From: Clostridium sp. 1001271st1 H5
GTDB lineage: Bacteria > Bacillota > Clostridia > Lachnospirales > Lachnospiraceae
Length of the DNA: 64,000 nucleotides
Assembly (NCBI RefSeq): GCF_005845215.1
Contig: NZ_SPHO01000023.1
Coordinates: 1 to 64,000 of the forward strand
Direction: 5' to 3'
Shown here: positions 62,464 through 64,000 of the stretch, piece after piece
Layout: each line of letters starts with the position of its first letter
Position numbering within the stretch: the stretch's first letter is position 1
Made by a program: the position numbers and the translations under genes
Notes under the pieces: model-generated
Databases searched by the model: none
The model's input: only the letters and a program-made list of their open reading frames with translations
What the model was told of the DNA's origin: nothing

Positions 62464-63387
62464 ATGAGACACAGTATTTTTGAGGGCAGCGCCGCAGCCG
62501 TGGTAACGCCCATGAATGGATATGGTAATCTTGATTTTGACGCCTTTGGGCGGCTTTTGGAGTGGATTATAAGGGAAGGGACAGACGCTGTGGTCGTAAA
62601 CGGCACCACAGGGGAGTCGGCTACCCTGGACGATAAAGAAAAGCTGGCTGTCATCCGGTATGCCATAAGGCAGGTGGACGGCAGGATTCCTGTGATTGCA
62701 GGCACGGGAAGCAACTGTACGGAACACGCGGTGGAGCTGTCCAGGAAGGCCCAGGAGCTGGGGGCGGACGCCCTGCTGCAGGTGACGCCTTACTACAACA
62801 AGGCATCCCAGGAAGGGCTGGTGCGCCACTTTACCCAGGTGGCGGACCATGTGGGCATTCCCATTCTTTTATACAATGTACCCAGCCGTACAGGAGTGAC
62901 CATTCAGCCGGAGACATACAAGATTCTATCGGAGCATCCGAATATACGGGGGACAAAGGAGGCCGGCGGCAACCTGTCCCTGATTGCCAGAACAGCCGCC
63001 CTGTGCGGGGAGGGATTTGATATCTATTCCGGCAATGATGACCAGACCCTTCCCATCATGTCCCTGGGAGGCAAGGGGGTGGTATCGGTGCTGGCCAACA
63101 TTATGCCAAAGGAGACACATCAGATGTGCCGCCTGTACCTGGACGGGGATGTGAAGGAGAGCAGGCGGATGCAGCTTAAGCTTCTGGATATCATGGAAGC
63201 CCTGTTCTGGGATGTGAATCCCATACCGGTCAAGGCAGCCCTTGGCATGATGGGTATCTGCGGGGACGACCTGCGCCTTCCGCTGACGCCCATGGAGCCG
63301 GAACAGAGGAAAAAACTGGCGGGTGTCATGAAACGGCATGGAATCAGCCTGAAAAAAGAATTGCATAATCAGACAAATCTGCTATAA
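62464..63387 (+). CDS. dapA: 4-hydroxy-tetrahydrodipicolinate synthase
   Basis: A 307-residue class I aldolase joining pyruvate and aspartate semialdehyde, for lysine, diaminopimelate and dipicolinate. The Schiff-base lysine is in IRGTKEAGGN (Lys165), with tyrosine in YNVPSRTG (Tyr137) and NGTTGES (Thr48, Thr49). I chose the ATG at 62464, nine bases after GGGGGA; the ATG at 62458 is too close to that site. It diverges from dpaAB, so its product HTPA is the direct substrate of the neighbouring synthase, and it may be tied to sporulation. Confidence 0.95.
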   Translation: MRHSIFEGSAAAVVTPMNGYGNLDFDAFGRLLEWIIREGTDAVVVNGTTGESATLDDKEKLAVIRYAIRQVDGRIPVIAGTGSNCTEHAVELSRKAQELGADALLQVTPYYNKASQEGLVRHFTQVADHVGIPILLYNVPSRTGVTIQPETYKILSEHPNIRGTKEAGGNLSLIARTAALCGEGFDIYSGNDDQTLPIMSLGGKGVVSVLANIMPKETHQMCRLYLDGDVKESRRMQLKLLDIMEALFWDVNPIPVKAALGMMGICGDDLRLPLTPMEPEQRKKLAGVMKRHGISLKKELHNQTNLL

Positions 63388-63570
63388 TAAAGGGAGTGAA
63401 AGAATAGCAGTTTGGAGCTTTATGCACAGAGAATCAAAAGCCGGCAGCAGCCATTGCGACAGGTGTTTCTGAAACTATCAGATGCCTTATAAGAATGGTT
63501 TGCCCGGCTTTTATCTTTGAGGACGTTATTCTTAAAAAAACATAACCAATCAGGAAAAGGGGGCATATCA

Positions 63571-63960
63571 TTGGAACAGAATCAGCTTCACTATGGGCTA
63601 TCACTGAAATTATATTTTGAAAATAAGGCATTCGGACCCGGCATGTCGGCATTGCTGAGGGGAGTGGAAACCACCGGTTCCCTTCAGGGGGCGGCCCAGG
63701 CCATGAACATGGCTTACAGCAAGGCATGGAAGATGCTAAAGGAGTCGGAAAAGGCATGGGGGTTCATGCTGACGGAGCGGGAGACAGGAGGCAGGGACGG
63801 AGGCGGCTCCACCCTGACGCCCCAGGCTATCCGGCTGTTGGAGGCATACGACGCCTTTATGGCTGAGACCAGGCAGGAGCTGGACCGGCTTTTTGAAACG
63901 CATTTTTCAAAGGAATGGGTGGAGGAGCTGAAGCAATCGGCTGAACAGGCAAAAGAATAA
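63571..63960 (+). CDS. ModE-type winged-helix regulator (DNA-binding domain only)
   Basis: A 129-residue protein matching the N-terminal domain of ModE / LysR-type molybdate regulators: LLRGVETTGSLQGAAQAMNMAYSKAW, then GGRDGGGSTLTPQAIRLLEAYDAF. The C-terminal molybdate-binding (TOBE/MOP) domains are absent, as in many short clostridial forms. I prefer a TTG start at 63571 with AGGGGG seven bases upstream; a longer frame opens at 63517. It may respond to molybdate or control molybdopterin genes just beyond the window. The window also has a molybdenum hydroxylase. Confidence 0.8.
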   Translation: MEQNQLHYGLSLKLYFENKAFGPGMSALLRGVETTGSLQGAAQAMNMAYSKAWKMLKESEKAWGFMLTERETGGRDGGGSTLTPQAIRLLEAYDAFMAETRQELDRLFETHFSKEWVEELKQSAEQAKE

Positions 63961-63987
63961 TTTAAAATGGAAGGAAATGGATGTAAA

Positions 63988-64000
63988 ATGACGGAACGTA
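63988..64000 (+). CDS. Start of a gene cut by the window end
   Basis: An ATG at 63988 follows AAGGAAATGG and opens MTER before the end of the window. Too short to identify; a molybdenum-related gene would fit the preceding ModE-like regulator, but this is only a guess. Confidence 0.3.

Overview
The window looks like chromosome of an anaerobic, endospore-forming Firmicute of the Lachnospiraceae, closest in style to Enterocloster / Clostridium clostridioforme-group gut bacteria. The reasons are the moderate G+C content, strong AGGAGG ribosome sites, a two-subunit dipicolinate synthase, BclA-like collagen proteins, a desulfoferrodoxin, and an almost complete ygeW-ygeX-ygeY-ssnA-ygfK-xdh-hyuA purine-degradation set. 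The species is inferred from gene content; no search was run.

Region by region. 0-6.4 kb: ridA, then on the minus strand a glycosyltransferase followed by two collagen-like (probably exosporium) proteins, then a secreted protein with choline-binding-type repeats. 6.4-13.1 kb: housekeeping genes (eno, manA, secG, rnr, smpB, an HD hydrolase) and two tandemly duplicated tRNA-Glu(CTC) genes. 13.1-26.4 kb: accessory and surface genes. These include a superoxide reductase, a secreted two-repeat protein, signal peptidase I, a large LPKTG-anchored protein, a decayed patch with a serine-recombinase remnant next to the tmRNA gene, a SIMPL lipoprotein and a GGDEF/EAL protein. Two copies of a ~140-bp dispersed repeat lie here.

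26.4-44 kb is an anaerobic purine/urate catabolic island. It has two divergent arms around a YheO/DauR-type regulator: regulator-dpaL-ygeY, ygeW and arcC-permease on the minus strand, and ssnA-ygfK-ferredoxin-xdh-GNAT-hyuA on the plus strand. A purine enters by the NCS2 permease, is processed by molybdenum hydroxylase, amidohydrolases, YgeY and YgeW, and ends as diaminopropionate (to pyruvate and ammonia by DpaL) and carbamoyl phosphate (to ATP by carbamate kinase). The leaders of ygeW and ygfK look structured and share short motifs.

44-52 kb: a LysR regulator diverges from a TRAP transporter, a DUF401 permease and two mandelate-racemase-family dehydratases, suggesting sugar-acid use. 52-59.4 kb: a flavodoxin-ferredoxin protein, a P5C-reductase-like protein with a GntR regulator, then a URO-D-family methyltransferase with a sugar-type ABC importer, behind a strong promoter with a palindromic operator.

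59.4-60.7 kb holds the most striking element: a retron. A consensus promoter (TTGACA-17-TATGAT) is followed at once by a ~220-nt RNA region whose ends pair as a1/a2 repeats, with an AGC candidate branch site and internal hairpins, and then by a 332-aa retron-type reverse transcriptase. No effector gene is visible beside it. The window ends with dipicolinate synthase (dpaB, dpaA), dapA and a ModE-like regulator.
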